Assembly: GCA_933228895.1 (NCBI GenBank)
Contig: OW121852.1
Span: 135,174,992 to 135,238,991 of the forward strand
Direction of reading: 5' to 3'
Source of the DNA: Platycnemis pennipes
Lineage: Eukaryota; Arthropoda; Insecta; Odonata; Platycnemididae
Length of the DNA: 64,000 nt
Below the pieces are notes generated by a model. It did no database searches. It was not told the DNA's origin and saw only the letters and a program-made list of their open reading frames with translations. Below, piece by piece: positions 1 through 11,506 of this stretch. Positions within the stretch are counted from its first letter, which is position 1. The number at the start of each line of letters is the position of its first letter. Made by a program: the position numbers and the translations under genes.

Positions 1-44
1 AACTTATACACTTCAACTTCACTTATATATCATCATCATGGGTC

Positions 45-1120
45 AACAACAATCCTAGGATTGGTTTGACGCAGCCCTCCACTCGATTCTTCTATCGGCC
101 AACCTCTTCATATTAACTCCATGTAGCTCCTCTCTTTTATAACCTTCACAACTTGCTCCATATACCTCATAGGAGGCTTGCCTTTTCCATTCTTCCCGTA
201 CACTTTTCCTTGGAAGATTGTTTAATCAGGCCATTGTGTCTCAAGATGTGGCCGATTAAGTTGTCCCGTCTTCTTTTTAATGTTTTTAGTAGACATCTCT
301 TCTCTCCCACTCTTCTTAACACTTCTTCATTTGTCACTCGATCAATCCATCATATCTTCATCATTCTTCGGTAGCACCACATTTCAAATGCTCCCAGCAT
401 GGACTTCTCTGCTGCTGTTATTGTCCATGCTTCGCTGCCATATAGAAGAATGCTCCAGATGTATGTTCGAATTAAATGTTTCCACATTTCAACGCTTGTA
501 TTTGCAGCTGTCAGCAGAATCATCTTCTGGTAAAATGCCCTTTTTGCTTGGGCAATTCTACTAGCAATTTCTCTTTTACTTCGTCCATCGCTGGTTACTC
601 AGATTCCCAGGTAGCAGAACTCTTCCACCTTCTCGATTTTTTGTTTTCCTAGTTTGACATTAGTCATGGCTTCCTTTCTCCTACTGCACACCAATACCTT
701 AGTTTTCCTTTTATTGATATTCATATGATATCTGGTCATTACATTTTTTTCCATATTCCCTCATATCTTCTCTAAATCTCCTTCTGTTTCTGCCATGACT
801 GCTATGTCATCGGCGAATCGTAGCATGCTGATTTTCTCCCCATGGATATTCACTCCTGGAACTTTTCTTTGACTTCTTGGATGGCTTTCTCAGTGTAGAC
901 ATTGAATAATACGGGAGACAGAGCACATCCTTGCCTCACTCCTTTCTTTATGCTTGCTTCTGTAATGCTGGGTCCTGATTTGATTATGGCCACCTGGTTT
1001 TTATACAAGCTGTGGATAACTCTTCGGTCATTGTATGATACTCCAATTTCTTTCAGAACCTTTAGCATCATATTCCAATCCACATTGCCACTTAAATATA
1101 CATTTTCGAGGGGGAGTGAG
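45..1120 (-). mobile_element. LINE reverse-transcriptase fragment (RTE-like), 3' part
   Basis: Read on the minus strand, this is the second half of a non-LTR reverse transcriptase. The stretch 850-1110 encodes a block with IGVSYNDRRVIHSLYKNQ followed by GVRQGCALSPVLFN, typical of arthropod 'endonuclease-reverse transcriptase' LINEs. The catalytic FADD motif lies near 806-817, preceded by GEKISMLR. Frames are interrupted towards the 3' end, so it is dead. The 3' end near 50-110 matches pieces at 17126-17190 and 25147-25215, showing one dispersed family. The 5' half (endonuclease, RT fingers) is absent; a low-complexity sequence sits at the truncated edge near 1110. The exact clade (RTE versus relatives) is inferred. 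Confidence 0.8.
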
Positions 1121-1181
1121 TAAGGGGAAGGTGGGGAAGGGTTTTGAGGACTTGTGTTTGGAAGGTTAGTCATTGGGTGTG

Positions 1182-1384
1182 TTCAAAGACCGCGAACTGG
1201 CCGCGGAAACTTTAGCGGCGTCACCCGCTGAAAATTGCACTATAGCACCTGGCCGGTAATCAGGGGGTCTGGGTTCAAGTCCCGGTCAAGGCGAATGCTT
1301 TTTTCTCTGTGGAACTTCTTGCTATAGTTAACTTTCAGCGGGTGATGCCGCTAAAGTTTCCACGGCCAGTTCGCGGTCTTTGAA
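1182..1384. repeat. Foldback element with 53-bp arms and a SINE piece in the loop
   Basis: The arm 1182-1234 is the near-perfect reverse complement of 1332-1384, with roughly two mismatches. The loop contains a truncated copy of the tRNA-derived SINE seen in full at 1543-1650. It is probably a small MITE or foldback element. No clear target duplication was seen. Confidence 0.75.
1240..1331 (+). mobile_element. tRNA-derived SINE, 5'-truncated copy
   Basis: Starting at GCACCTGGCCGG, this closely follows the second half of the cloverleaf at 1543-1614, including the B-box region, and then the same body (TTTTTTCTCTGTGGAAC). The 5' half of the tRNA head is missing. It lies inside the foldback loop. 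Confidence 0.7.
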
Positions 1385-1542
1385 TTCGTTTAAGTAAGCA
1401 CCTTAGTGTTTAAAATTCGGCTTAACCTCGTGGACAGTGGCGTCTTGCGCACAACTACGGCTGCATTGTGACATGATATGTCCCGCAGTCCATGAACACC
1501 TAGTTCCTTTAAGCTTTGTTGATTTCCACAGAGAAAGAGGAC

Positions 1543-1650
1543 GTTTTGGTAGCTCAACTGGTAGAGCACCTGGCCGGAAATCAGGGGGTCCGGGTTCGAG
1601 TCCCGGTCAAGGCGAATGATTTTTTCTCTGTGGAACTTCTTGCTATATTG
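1543..1650 (+). mobile_element. tRNA-derived SINE with full cloverleaf head
   Basis: Positions 1543-1614 fold as a 72-nt tRNA-like cloverleaf. The acceptor arm pairs over 7 bp with G-U pairs, the D arm is GCTC..GAGC, the anticodon stem is CCTGG/TCAGG, and the T arm is CCGGG-TTCGAGT-CCCGG. A-box and B-box promoters are intact. The loop has C at position 33, and its apparent anticodon GGA sits in a class I body, which does not suit a serine tRNA. The same head plus downstream body recurs at 1240-1331, so this is a SINE rather than a tRNA gene. Confidence 0.75.
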
Positions 1651-1789
1651 GGTGTGTTGGCAATTTGCTGAGGTGGGGAGGGGAGGTTTAAGGGGTTGGG
1701 TTAGTCATCAGGCGTAGGTATGGGACATTCGCTTAAGGTGGGGAGGCTAGTCATACACTTATTTGTCTCCGATGTTTACAATTCAAAAT

Positions 1790-2400
1790 TTACTGCACTT
1801 GCATTTGTTCCACTATTTTAGGCGTAGGGTGGCAGGATTTAAGAACTAATTTGTCAATTAGTTCTGGTTGGTAGCCATTTGACACTGCAAAGAAAATTAT
1901 CACTTCTAATTCTCTTTTGCATTCAATGTCACTGAGGGGGATTTTCACTAATATGTTGATCATAGAGTGGAATGCTGCGGTTTTGTGTTGGAATGGATGG
2001 CATGAATCTGCTGGAATGATTTCGTTGGTTGTGGAAGGTTTGCGGTACATTGAAAATTCATGTTTACCTCTGGATAGTCGAATAGTTAAATCAAGGTAGT
2101 TGATAGGTTGATCGGTGTCAACTTCCATTGTGAACTTAATATTTTTGTGCACTGAATTTAAGAAATCGTAGCAATCATTTCACTTGTCTGGTTGCGCCCA
2201 TCCAACAACACAATGCATCGTCTACGTAGCGCTACCAATATCGGACTAATTTCGTTAGTTGGTTTTCAGACTGGAAGACTTTTTCTTCAAAGTCGGTCAT
2301 GAAGATTTCGGCCATCCATGATGAGAGCGGTGTTCCCATTGCAAGTTCTTTTTGTTTCTAGTAACTGTCGTTAAAGAGGAAGCAGTTTTGTGTTAGGCAC
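1790..2400 (-). mobile_element. Penelope-like element reverse-transcriptase fragment
   Basis: The minus-strand frame 1790-2152 encodes INYLDLTI..HEFSMYRKPST and then PADSCHPFQHKTAAFHSMI, the block that follows the RT catalytic core in Penelope-like elements. Immediately upstream (2155-2400, frame interrupted) are traces of RYVDD and of the preceding GTPLSSWMAE block. No GIY-YIG domain is attached here. It is a decayed partial copy. Confidence 0.75.
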
Positions 2401-3690
2401 AAGACTACTTCCTCTTCCAAGCTTCCGACTGTACATGGATACCATTTGTAGGATTTTTCTCCATAAATTTGAATTTTTTACACTTGAATGATCCTTCCAC
2501 TTATTTCTTTAGTCCATAATCAAGGCTTGTGCACAGGAAGGAAGGTACACAAGGCATCAGGGTGGTCATACTTTGAATTGAATAGTACACCTCAAGTGAC
2601 ATGTTCTGCTAATATCCAATTCTCATTACATAGCTATATATGCATGTACTTTGTTTACTGTTCAGTTCTCTGTGCTAGAGAAAAGATTCAGCAGAGAATT
2701 GGCCAATGTATTACTTGAGAGGACTTAAAAAGTTCTTTCCTATTAATTGTCACAGATTTTTAACTCAAATAAAAGTTAATCCGCCTCAAAACTTAAGTGG
2801 GGCTCAATGGTAAATTTCTCTGCAAAAATCCATTTAACATAACAAATAACAATTGTTGTTAACATTTATAGTTTATAATATATTTTTATCTCATATAGCC
2901 ACGACCTTGAGCAATTAGGAAATTTTTAGGCTTGCATCGCGTGTCTGCTGCATGTATTCCAAGGGGGGGAGCCGACGGGCCACGCAAGAGAAAATTGTAA
3001 ATGTTTAAATATTTATAAAAAACGCATTTATAAATTGCCACTAAATTTTATTTTTGAAATAGTTAGCTGGGTATGTTTAGATTACGGAGAAAAAGTTTCG
3101 GCCGATTCTGAGATGGAGTATTTGAGAAAAGTTTACTAACAATTTTTTAAACATTAGTAGCTAACAACAAAAGGGTTTAGAAGAAAATAATTTTTTCTTG
3201 ATATATTTGCATTAAATAAAGATTTAGCTTTAAAAAGAGCTATTAATCATTGCTGTATGACCATTACAAGCGAAGATATAAGTGTTAATATGATTTAAGG
3301 CTCGGATTTTTGCTAAAAATGCAAAAAAATTAAAACATGCATAATTCACTCAAAAAATTTTTTTTCACAAACCTGTTTGAGGGTATTCAGTTTGATTTGA
3401 TTTTGTTCTCATACACCAATTTTTATCAAAATCTGAGACCCTAAGGGATAAACGTTTGTTAAATTGAGGTGGAATGACCCATATAAGAGAATTTATATTT
3501 TACTTTTAAATCTAATATTAATTTTATGCATACAATTGAATTAAACACACCAACTGCAAGTATTTTTTATTGCTTTAACATTTTATTGCTTTAACTTTTT
3601 AGTAAAAAAAAACGAGTATTTTAACAAATTCCGGATCAATCCGATTTCTCATCTTATCACAAATAATGCCGCCGTGCTGAACAGTCTCTT
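2401..3690. other. Unannotated AT-rich stretch
   Basis: Only short frames occur and no protein family was recognised. It contains poly-A/T-rich segments and no clear terminal repeat. Confidence 0.5.
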
Positions 3691-3699
3691 GTTGACGGT

Positions 3700-4230
3700 C
3701 GTGCTGACAGGCACTAGCTAGCCAGTTTTGGTTGTTCGATAGAGGTTCTACATAACGAGTGCTCTCAGGAGCCAATAAATAACCACTCACTATATCAAAC
3801 TCTCGTTACTACCGAAGATATTTAAATAATCATTCAGCAGCCAGTTCCTAAAAATTAAACTCTAGTTTAACCAATTTTGTGGGTGGTTTGGGTGAATGGC
3901 ATAAAGATACCATCAAGATAATTATAAAAATGATATTTCACTCACTTCGTGACCAGCGGTTGTATTTACTGCCCATGACATTAAATTTCATGTTAAATAT
4001 AATTACTTGGAATACAAAACGTTGATTTTGCACAACTACCCCTGCACATTACCGTACTTCCTTGAGCTCCAAATGTGTCATGGCAACAAGTATCATAGCA
4101 ATACGATACAACTACCATCGGGAAAATCTCAGAAACCAGAACGACACCCTCGGGTGGCGGACGAAAGAATCTATTTCTTTTGGAGATGGGGTTAATGCCC
4201 ATGTCACGGTTGAAGTTTCATGAACGGTTC
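3700..4230. repeat. Dispersed repeat copy: the 'empty site' paralogue of the piggyBac insertion
   Basis: This copy runs collinearly with two blocks, 7080-7209 and 11982-12200, which flank the piggyBac element. In this copy the CTAGTTTAACCAA site is unbroken near 3863, whereas in the other copy the element sits exactly at that TTAA. Divergence between copies is substantial, with many small differences, so the repeat is old. Its class is unknown. Confidence 0.7.
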
Positions 4231-4261
4231 TCTATTTCGACCACCTCCCGCATCAATATTG

Positions 4262-5320
4262 GGTATGAAGAAATGTTTCTCGGGCTTGACACTGGTTAAT
4301 AGGCTCCATTACTGCCAACGTTTCAAAGAGCGACTCGCTCTTCATCATCAGGGCTTCTGAGTGCCGTATTTTATTATTGCAGTTATATATATATATCTTT
4401 CGCCCGGGTCAGGTGTCTCCCGATTGGCCGAGACGTCGGTTTGAATTTAATGGGCCCGATTGTTGGCCTCCTTGAATATTCGCCGCCGGGCTGCCCTTCC
4501 TCAAATCTCGGATGCAATTTATTACTGGCCTCCAGGTGTTACTGAGGTTGAAACCAGTGTCTCTATTTAAGTTATTATTTTCCAGACGGATCTCGATGGC
4601 CTCCTTAGTGAGTCTATCCCAATAGAAATGTGATCGGCAAAGTAATTTCGCCTTATCCCACTGTATTGCGTGGTCTCTTTTTATGCTGTGCTCCGCAACA
4701 GCTGATTTCTCCATTTGGGCTAGTCGGAAGTGTCTTTGGTGTTCCTTCAACCTAAGCTCGATGGTATGACCGGTCTCTCCTACATACACCATACCACATT
4801 CGCAGGGAATTTTGTGTACCCCTGGAGTCTTCAGTCCGATGGGATGGGAGGCCTTCACCAACCAGTCCCTAATCTTAGATTGAGGTAGGTGGATCGTTTC
4901 AATGTCGAAGCGACGAAGGATTCATTCGATCTTTCCCGAGATGGTGGAAATATACAGCAGAAAGGCCTTGGCAGCGGGTTTATTGTATGTTTCATCAGCG
5001 ATGTTCTTCTTTGCGTCAAAAGACCTTTTTAGGGCCATCGAAATTTGCCATCTGCTGTATCCATTTTGTTGGAGGGTCTTCTTTAAATGTTTTAATTCCG
5101 ACGAAATGCTCTCGTCGTCTGCAATTGATTTGGCTCTGTGGAACAGTGTCGCTAATACTGCGCCTCTTTGTGACGGGTGATGGTGACTATGACTGTTGAG
5201 GTAGAGGTCGGTGTGAGTTGGCTTACGATATACGCTGTGCCCTAAACTGGGGATGGAAGATTGGCAGTAATGGAGCCTATTAACCGGTGTCAAGCCCGAG
5301 AAACATTTCTTCATACTATT
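4262..5320 (-). mobile_element. Penelope-like element, 3' half with GIY-YIG domain
   Basis: On the minus strand, 4922-5314 encodes the RT C-terminal block (GHSVYRKPTHTDLYLNSHSH and onward). The next frame, 4409-4861, encodes a GIY-YIG endonuclease domain (GVHKIPCECGMVYVGETG, then LRLKEH), the hallmark of canonical Penelope-like elements. The two frames are offset, so the copy is broken. Short inverted repeats of about 55 bp bracket the unit: 4264-4318 is the reverse complement of 5261-5315 with about one mismatch. This fits the inverted pseudo-LTR arrangement known in this class. Confidence 0.85.
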
Positions 5321-5785
5321 CGCCGGGAAAACACTCGATCTTATAATATTGGGTATTATCGAGGTTCTTTTGCTATCACCCGTGTCTTTTCTGCTAAAAT
5401 ATTATATACTTCGCCAGGACCTTTGGAGGAAGCGTGCTTTGCGACGACGGATTCCTTTATGCTCCCGTACATGATTCTTCTCTGGCGATCTTTCAGCCTG
5501 CATGGCACAGAGTGCCGTGTCATTCCACAGAGGGCAAACAGGGCTCTCAAATCCACGATTTCGATTACGATCACGGGTGGTGGAGGTAGAGTTGAATAGA
5601 AATGAACCTTAAGGATTTTCGTCTGCTGAGGATGTATGCGACCCGGGATTTGAAGGATTCGGATTCGAGGTAGTTGACATTATTCGAGGGATTCGAATGC
5701 CCCATCTCTAATTATATGATCTATGGATGAAACGTCACAGATAGAGGAGTATGGAATGTAAGGAGTGTCCAGGAATACAAATTAC
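5321..5785. other. Intronic or intergenic, no feature recognised
   Basis: Contains an AT-rich segment and weak short frames with no family resemblance. It lies just 3' of the WRAP73-like internal exon on the minus strand and would be its intron. Confidence 0.4.
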
Positions 5786-5962
5786 CAGAGCAGGGGCCCA
5801 GTCATGTGTCTGCAGGACAAGGATGTACTCCTTGGCTCCTCTTTGCTCCAGAAGGGCCAAGTACTCTCCATCAGGGCTGAATGCCAATCCTGGACTCCCT
5901 TTCTTCAAGTGATGGACATACTGGACAGATTCTTGGGTGAGTGACCAAATGGAGAGCTGAAT
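5786..5962 (-). CDS. WRAP73: Internal exon of a WRAP73 (WDR8)-like WD-repeat protein
   Basis: The exon is 177 bp (59 codons, phase 0), bounded on the minus strand by a CTTCCAG acceptor and a CTG|GTAAT donor. It encodes a WD-repeat segment with LSIWSLTQESVQYVHH, GLAFSPDGEYLALLEQRG and an ILVLQTHDW region. The pattern matches the middle of WRAP73, a centrosomal/spindle WD40 protein that works with SSX2IP at the microtubule-organising centre (known for the family). It continues the protein begun at 20222-20386. The exons expected between them, about 60-70 residues, were not identified, and later exons probably lie beyond the left edge. The identity is inferred from remembered sequence. Confidence 0.65.
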
Positions 5963-6084
5963 CTGGAAGACACGCAATAGCAGGAGAGCATATACTATAT
6001 GAGAGAGCATACAGCACGCACAGCAGGTAAAGGAAATCATGCAGTTAACGCCTGGCTTCACAATGTTTGGTTAAACATTTCTCA

Positions 6085-6895
6085 GGCATATAATAATAAT
6101 ACATTTATTTGTTCAGAGATCTGTTATATACATGGCATATACAAATATAGGACACGTCAAAATACATAATTGAAATGTTTAAATATACAAATTATGAAAT
6201 GTAACAGTAAATCGTTACAAATTTACAAAAATCATTAGAGAATCCTAATTCACAATTGGCAAAAGGAACAATAAAATTACGGAATTATGAAAAAAACGAT
6301 TCAAGAATTTAAAAAATCATCGATAGAATAGAAACTATTATCGAAAAGGTACTTCTATAATTTAATTTTAAACTTTCCTGGTACCTTTTCGTCTTTCAGA
6401 GATGTAGGTAAATTGTTGTAAATCCTGCAACTCATGGTAAGAGGGCCAGTATTAAAAATGGAAAGGTTATGATGCCTCACAGCATAATTTTCTCTGCTTC
6501 TCATGATCATGGGTATCAAGATTCTTGACTAGCATCAGCTTAGATTTATGGCCTCTTATTAACGTCACTGGGCAAAATATATATATGCATGGTAGAGGAA
6601 GAATATGTAACTTTTTAAATAAATTTTGACAGCTGTCTCGCTTCTTAGCGTTGCAGATGATTCTGACAGCCCAATTTTGTAACCTCAAGATATACGTGCA
6701 GCCGTAGGGGAGAAACCCCAGGCTAATATGCCATACTTTAGTCCACTATAAATACGCGCATAATAAATTGTGATAGCTGTTTGTATATCAGTTACTTGAA
6801 TTATATGTCTAATAAGATAGCATCCAGAGGCAACAATGGATGATATATGATTGATGTGTGAGTCCCAGGTCAGATTTACTGATGTGGTCATTCAT
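6085..6895 (-). mobile_element. LINE 3' end (Jockey/CR1-like RT C-terminus)
   Basis: The minus-strand frames 6685-6891 and 6467-6688 encode the region after the RT core: LTWDSHINHI, YYARIYSGLKYGILAWG, then QNWAVRIICN and a trailing segment. This is typical of Jockey/CR1-type ORF2 C-termini. The 3' end runs into a (TTA)n-type tail at 6088-6105. It is 5'-truncated and frame-broken. Confidence 0.75.
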
Positions 6896-7079
6896 TACAG
6901 CTACCAATGCCAAATAACCAAAGTTAAATGTGCTTCATAATGCCTGACTAACAAATTACCACTGCATCGACTCAATGATAACATTAAGTCCATGCCATGT
7001 TTACTTTAAAACCGACAACAAGCAGAACCAATTCATCAACATTTCCCATGATTTTGACACTATGCTCGGTTATAGTAGA

Positions 7080-7209
7080 AGCTCGGCATGATTAGAGCTC
7101 TCAGGGATGGAAAAATCACTTGCTATATTGAACTATTGAACATATTGAACTCTCATTATGACTGAAGATCTTGAAATAATCATTCCGCAGCCAGACCCCG
7201 CTAGTTTAA
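7080..7209. repeat. Left half of the dispersed repeat interrupted by piggyBac
   Basis: Collinear with about 3740-3866. The right half continues at 11982-12200. The TTAA at 7206-7209 is the target duplication. Confidence 0.65.
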
Positions 7210-7884
7210 CCCTTTCAATGCGGATGTCATTCATGAATGACATCCGCATTGAAAGGATTCATGAATGACATCCGCGCCTAGCCTCCCGCGCGGGTGTCAT
7301 TCATGAATGACACGGCCTTCAGTCCTTTCTCGTTCGGGATAACGGTGTTACGGTCAGCGCCTTCGGTAGGCCGCCACTGCTCCGCTCCTCAGTTGGTCCC
7401 TAGCTTCTCTCTTGTGCACTCCGTTTCTGGTTACGCCAATTTTTATTTTTTTTGTGGATTTTTGCATTTTTGTGTGTTTTCTTCGAGAATTTCGCTGAAC
7501 ATGATTTTATTTGGAAGTGACTTTTCTATTCTTTTTAGATAAAACGACTACTTGCAGTCCTTTGTTTATTGTGCCTATTAGTCGTAGTGTTTTTCTCGTT
7601 CTGTTGGTTTTTTTGAGATTGCAATTAGTTTTTGCGAGTGTATTTTATGCACAAGCAGGGTTCTGCTTCAATTCTCCCCGGAGAAGGCTGAACTTCTTTG
7701 ATCAAGAAACTTCTTTTCATTTCAGCAAAGGTAAGTCCGAACTTAAATATTTTTATTTCGGTATCTTTTTCTCCTTCACTAAAATGCTTCATAAACCTAT
7801 CTTTAGAACTCTATATTAATACAATCACAACACTGACGTATATTTGTGTTGAATCTACAGGAATTTTTTTTTACATCGACTAAA

Positions 7885-9928
7885 ATGAAGAGAAGAGTGG
7901 TTCGGTCCACTTCCAAGGGGGCAAATATATCAAGTTCATCGAGTGCTGGTGAGTATTTCCATGATTGAAAAGTCAGATTTGAATTATTATTGTTTGAATA
8001 TTTTCAAGTTCAAGTGAAAATTAAAAAAATATGTTTTTTAAAGGGGGGACAGTTTTTAAACTTTTTAAATACATAGAGACATTTTTTTCAGGAAGGAGTG
8101 GTATGTCACACGTGAACCCGTGTGTTGAGGATGCCGCCGGCCCTTCTGGACTCTCAGGTATCTATATCTATTTTCATTATTATTCTTGCATAAATCACCC
8201 ACTGATAAATGAAAGCAATGAGTAACATAGATTCATTTTATTTCAGGAGTGCAGCCAAAAAAATGCCTCCGGAGAAGGCTTAGAGAGGAAGAAATATCTT
8301 CGTACGCCTTGATGAGTTTTTCGGAAGAAGAAACATCTAGTGAAGACTTTTCCAATGGCGAAGAAAGTGAAATTGAGTTTGCTAGTGAAACGGACAGCGA
8401 TGGAGAGCCCGTTACGACCACGGAAATGGCGTTGGATACTACACCCGCTGGTATGGCAGGTACCGCTAATTCCTGTGTCGTCTGGGCCCCTGAACCCCCA
8501 CAAAACAAGGCAAGAATTCCTTTCATGGGATCCCCTGGGCTCAATGGAAGACCTGCTGCGACTCCTAGGGACTATTTCTCCATGGTTTTTGCAGAAAATA
8601 TTTATAGCTTAATTCTCCAGGAAACTGAGAGAAATGCAGAGGACTTGTTTCTCAGGAATCCTTCACCAAGGGGGAGGATTACAGATTGGAAGCCGCTTAG
8701 AAGGGAAGAATTTAATGTCTGGCTTGGATTGCTTTTCCATATGGGGACAATTAAAATCAATAGAATGTCGGACTATTGGAAAACATCAAAGTTTTTTAAC
8801 ATACCTATATTCCGTGAATCGATGGCAAGAGATCGTTTTCTCGGGATTTTACAAGCATTACATTTCGCAAAAAGTCCCAGTGAAAATGACCAGGTGCCTA
8901 AAGATCATCTTTATAAAATAAGACCCCTTTTAGATGGCTTCAGGGAGGCTATGGAAAATGCTGTCTTCCCGGGACGGGAACTCTGTATAGATGAGTCAAT
9001 GTTACTGTGGAGAGGCCGACTAATTTTTCGTCAATACCTGCAGGGTAAGAAGCACAAGCACGGTATAAAGATTTATATGCTTTGCGAGCCATCTGGTTTA
9101 GTCCACCGATTATTAATTTATACAGGCTCTGGGGACGAAGAATCAGGTGGACATGGAGATAAAGTGGTAAAAAAACTATTGGAAAATTTTGAAAATCGTG
9201 GCCACAGTGTGTTTATGAACAATTACTACAACAATGTAGCTTTGGCGAGGGACCTTCTTTCTGAAAAAACATACTGCACAGGAACATTGAGATCCAATAG
9301 AAAGGAAAATCCTAAAGAGGCTTTTGGCCATAAATTGACGAAAGGAGAAGTTTCTTCCAGATGGAGTGAGGAGGGAATATGTGTCTTCCGTTGGAAAGAC
9401 AAGCGGGACATTGCAATGATCTCTTCTGAATTTGGAAGTAACTTTGTTGCAACCACCAGACCAGGCAGGGAGAAACCAGAGGCGGTGGTTGCATATAACA
9501 AATTCATGGGTGGAGTGGATCATTGCGATCAGCTTCTTTCGTATTATACCTGTGAGCATAAAACACTTAAATGGTATAAAAAAGTTGCCATTCATCTATT
9601 TCAAATTATGCTTGTAAACAGCTATATTCTATTCAATAAATATAGCGGCCAACGGAAAAGTCTCTATGAATTCCGACTGGAGCTAATTGATTCTCTGCTC
9701 TCAAGTATTTCAAATGACTCAGTGAGAACCTTATCATCAGTGACTGCTCTTTCCCATTTTCCTGCCCCCTCAGAAGTCACGAATAAGGGAAAGAAGCTGC
9801 AAAAAAGATGCCGCGTTTGTCATGCGAAGGGTCTAAGGAAATTGGTTGTAAGTATCTGTCCCGACTGTGAGGGTCAACCAGGGCTTTGCTTACGCCCTTG
9901 TTTTCAAGAATACCATAAGAAATTATGA
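7885..9928 (+). CDS. piggyBac-like transposase, three coding exons, catalytic Asp lost
   Basis: Spliced coding exons are proposed at 7885-7948, 8092-8157 and 8247-9928, all phase-1 junctions with good GT/AG sites, giving 603 aa. An upstream non-coding exon may end near 7729 (AAAG|GTAAGT), with an acceptor at 7860. Without splicing, the long frame from 8249 has no ATG at its start (GTG). Content in order: an acidic N-terminus, the DDE_Tnp_1_7 domain beginning DYFSMVFAENIYSLI, first catalytic Asp in ELCIDESMLLW, second site FMNNYYNNVAL where the family has Asp-Asn, third in FMGGVDHCDQLLSYY, and a C-terminal cysteine-rich finger (CRVCHAKG..CPDC..CLRPCF). The frame is otherwise intact. The Asp-to-Asn change (AAC at 9217-9219) predicts loss of cutting activity. 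Confidence 0.9.
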
Positions 9929-10929
9929 GTATTGTGATTTTTATTGTAAATATTGTATTAATATATAAATTTACATTGGGCACAGTTCAAACTGATTTGA
10001 AGGGCGTGACATGTGAGGCTTTGATTATTTTTGTAAAAGCATGTAAATGTTGAACATTTTTGGTACAAGTGCTTTATCCTAAACTACCTATTTATCTACA
10101 TTTTATTTTTTGCCACACTTTCAGTTCCTTTTTTCACCATGTTACTGAACTTATTCCGTGATTCTGTTATCAATTACTTTTTTGAGAAATGTTTTTTATT
10201 TTTTTTACTGTAATTTTTTTAAGATAGTAATAATAAATATGTGCTCTGATATAACTTTTAAAATTCTATGTGTCTACATTATTGTAGTATACATTCTTAC
10301 CATGTTTCATTTAGATGACATAAACAGTTAAACATGCGTTTTGCGTTTGTACTTTTATCTTGAGTTATGGCCATTTTAATTTTTTTTTAGAAAATTAACC
10401 TAACGCAAGGATGAAGAATATTTTTTCGGCATTCGAAACGTCGTGAAGTTTAAAATGTAGGTAACAATTAAATTACTGCATAAATAAATGAAAAGGCCAT
10501 GTTTATGGGGAAAAGACAAAACGTAGTGGGAATTGTGTATGGGTAAAAAAGCAAAGTGCGTTGACATCGGCAAAAACACAGAAATGGAAAGCTTTTGAAG
10601 TTTCCGGTAGTGAGGCTGAGAAAAAGAACTAGTAGCGGGAAAGGGACCAGTTAGGAATGCCGACGGTGGACGAGAAGGGATTTGAGAAAAGGGTGGGTGA
10701 GGCAACAAAGGAGGGATGCTTCTGCGGAGAGAGGACAAGAGTGCGACGCGCTTAGCTGGTCATAAAAATATAGTGACCAGGCAGGGGGTGGGCGCTTGGG
10801 TGCAGCTGCAGGCAAATTACTGCCGGGAGGAAAACCTACGCGGAAAAATGCCACCCGGGGCTAGACTCCGAGAAAGGAAGGAATAAACACGTGTGAAGGA
10901 ATGGATAAACAGTTCACAAAATCAGGGAT

Positions 10930-11506
10930 GTATCCCGAAGAGGCACTTTACGTTTCGTGCTGTACCTGGGAGACAACCGAACTCGGAGTCCGAGCCTCGG
11001 CGTTGAAGGAGACCCAACCCTTCACCACGGGTGGTTTATAGCACCAACTGACAAGTCACACTATAGTTTATAACTTCTTAAATTTAAACATAAATCACAA
11101 AGCTATGTTCGTCTTTGTGTTGCACTAGTCACGCTGATGATAATGTTTTTTTCATCGCAGTCATACGATAGATATTAACCAATTTACATGCTTTAGTAAT
11201 TTAATTTATATTAAACTGGCTTGGTTTACTAATGCACGTAAAATGGTTAATATATATCGTATAACTGTGTTTAAAAAAACCAGTTTCATCAAAGTGAATA
11301 GTACAAAACAAAGACGAACATATTTTTGCTATTTATGTTTAACTTTAAGAAGTAATAAACTATAGCGTGACTGGTCAGTTGGTGCTATAAACCACCTGCG
11401 GTGAAGGGTTCCGTCTCATTCAAAGCCGAGGCATGGAGTCCGAGTTCGGGTGCCTCCCAGGTACGGCATAAAATGTAACGTGCCTTTCCGGGTCACGTCT
11501 CTCCAC
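10930..11506. repeat. Foldback element, about 285-bp arms, centre near 11217
   Basis: The left arm reads GGCACTTTACGTTTCG inwards from about 10950, and the right arm read backwards begins GGCACGTTACATTTTA from about 11486. Homology continues almost to the centre, where ATTAACCA..TTTAC..TTAGTAA..AATTTA mirrors itself. It lies in the 3' part of the piggyBac element, after the transposase stop, so it is a nested MITE or an element-specific hairpin. Confidence 0.8.

Noticed and set aside
1543..1614. Functional tRNA gene
   Set aside because: The cloverleaf is complete, but the anticodon loop has C33, the apparent serine anticodon is in a class I body, and the head plus its downstream body recurs nearby, so it is a SINE.
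4409..4861. Stand-alone homing endonuclease from the GIY-YIG motif
   Set aside because: The adjacent RT block and inverted ends show it is the C-terminal domain of a Penelope-like element.
8233..8544. Antisense frames over the piggyBac gene (also 9176-9595)
   Set aside because: No family motifs; they lie opposite a gene with clear domain conservation.
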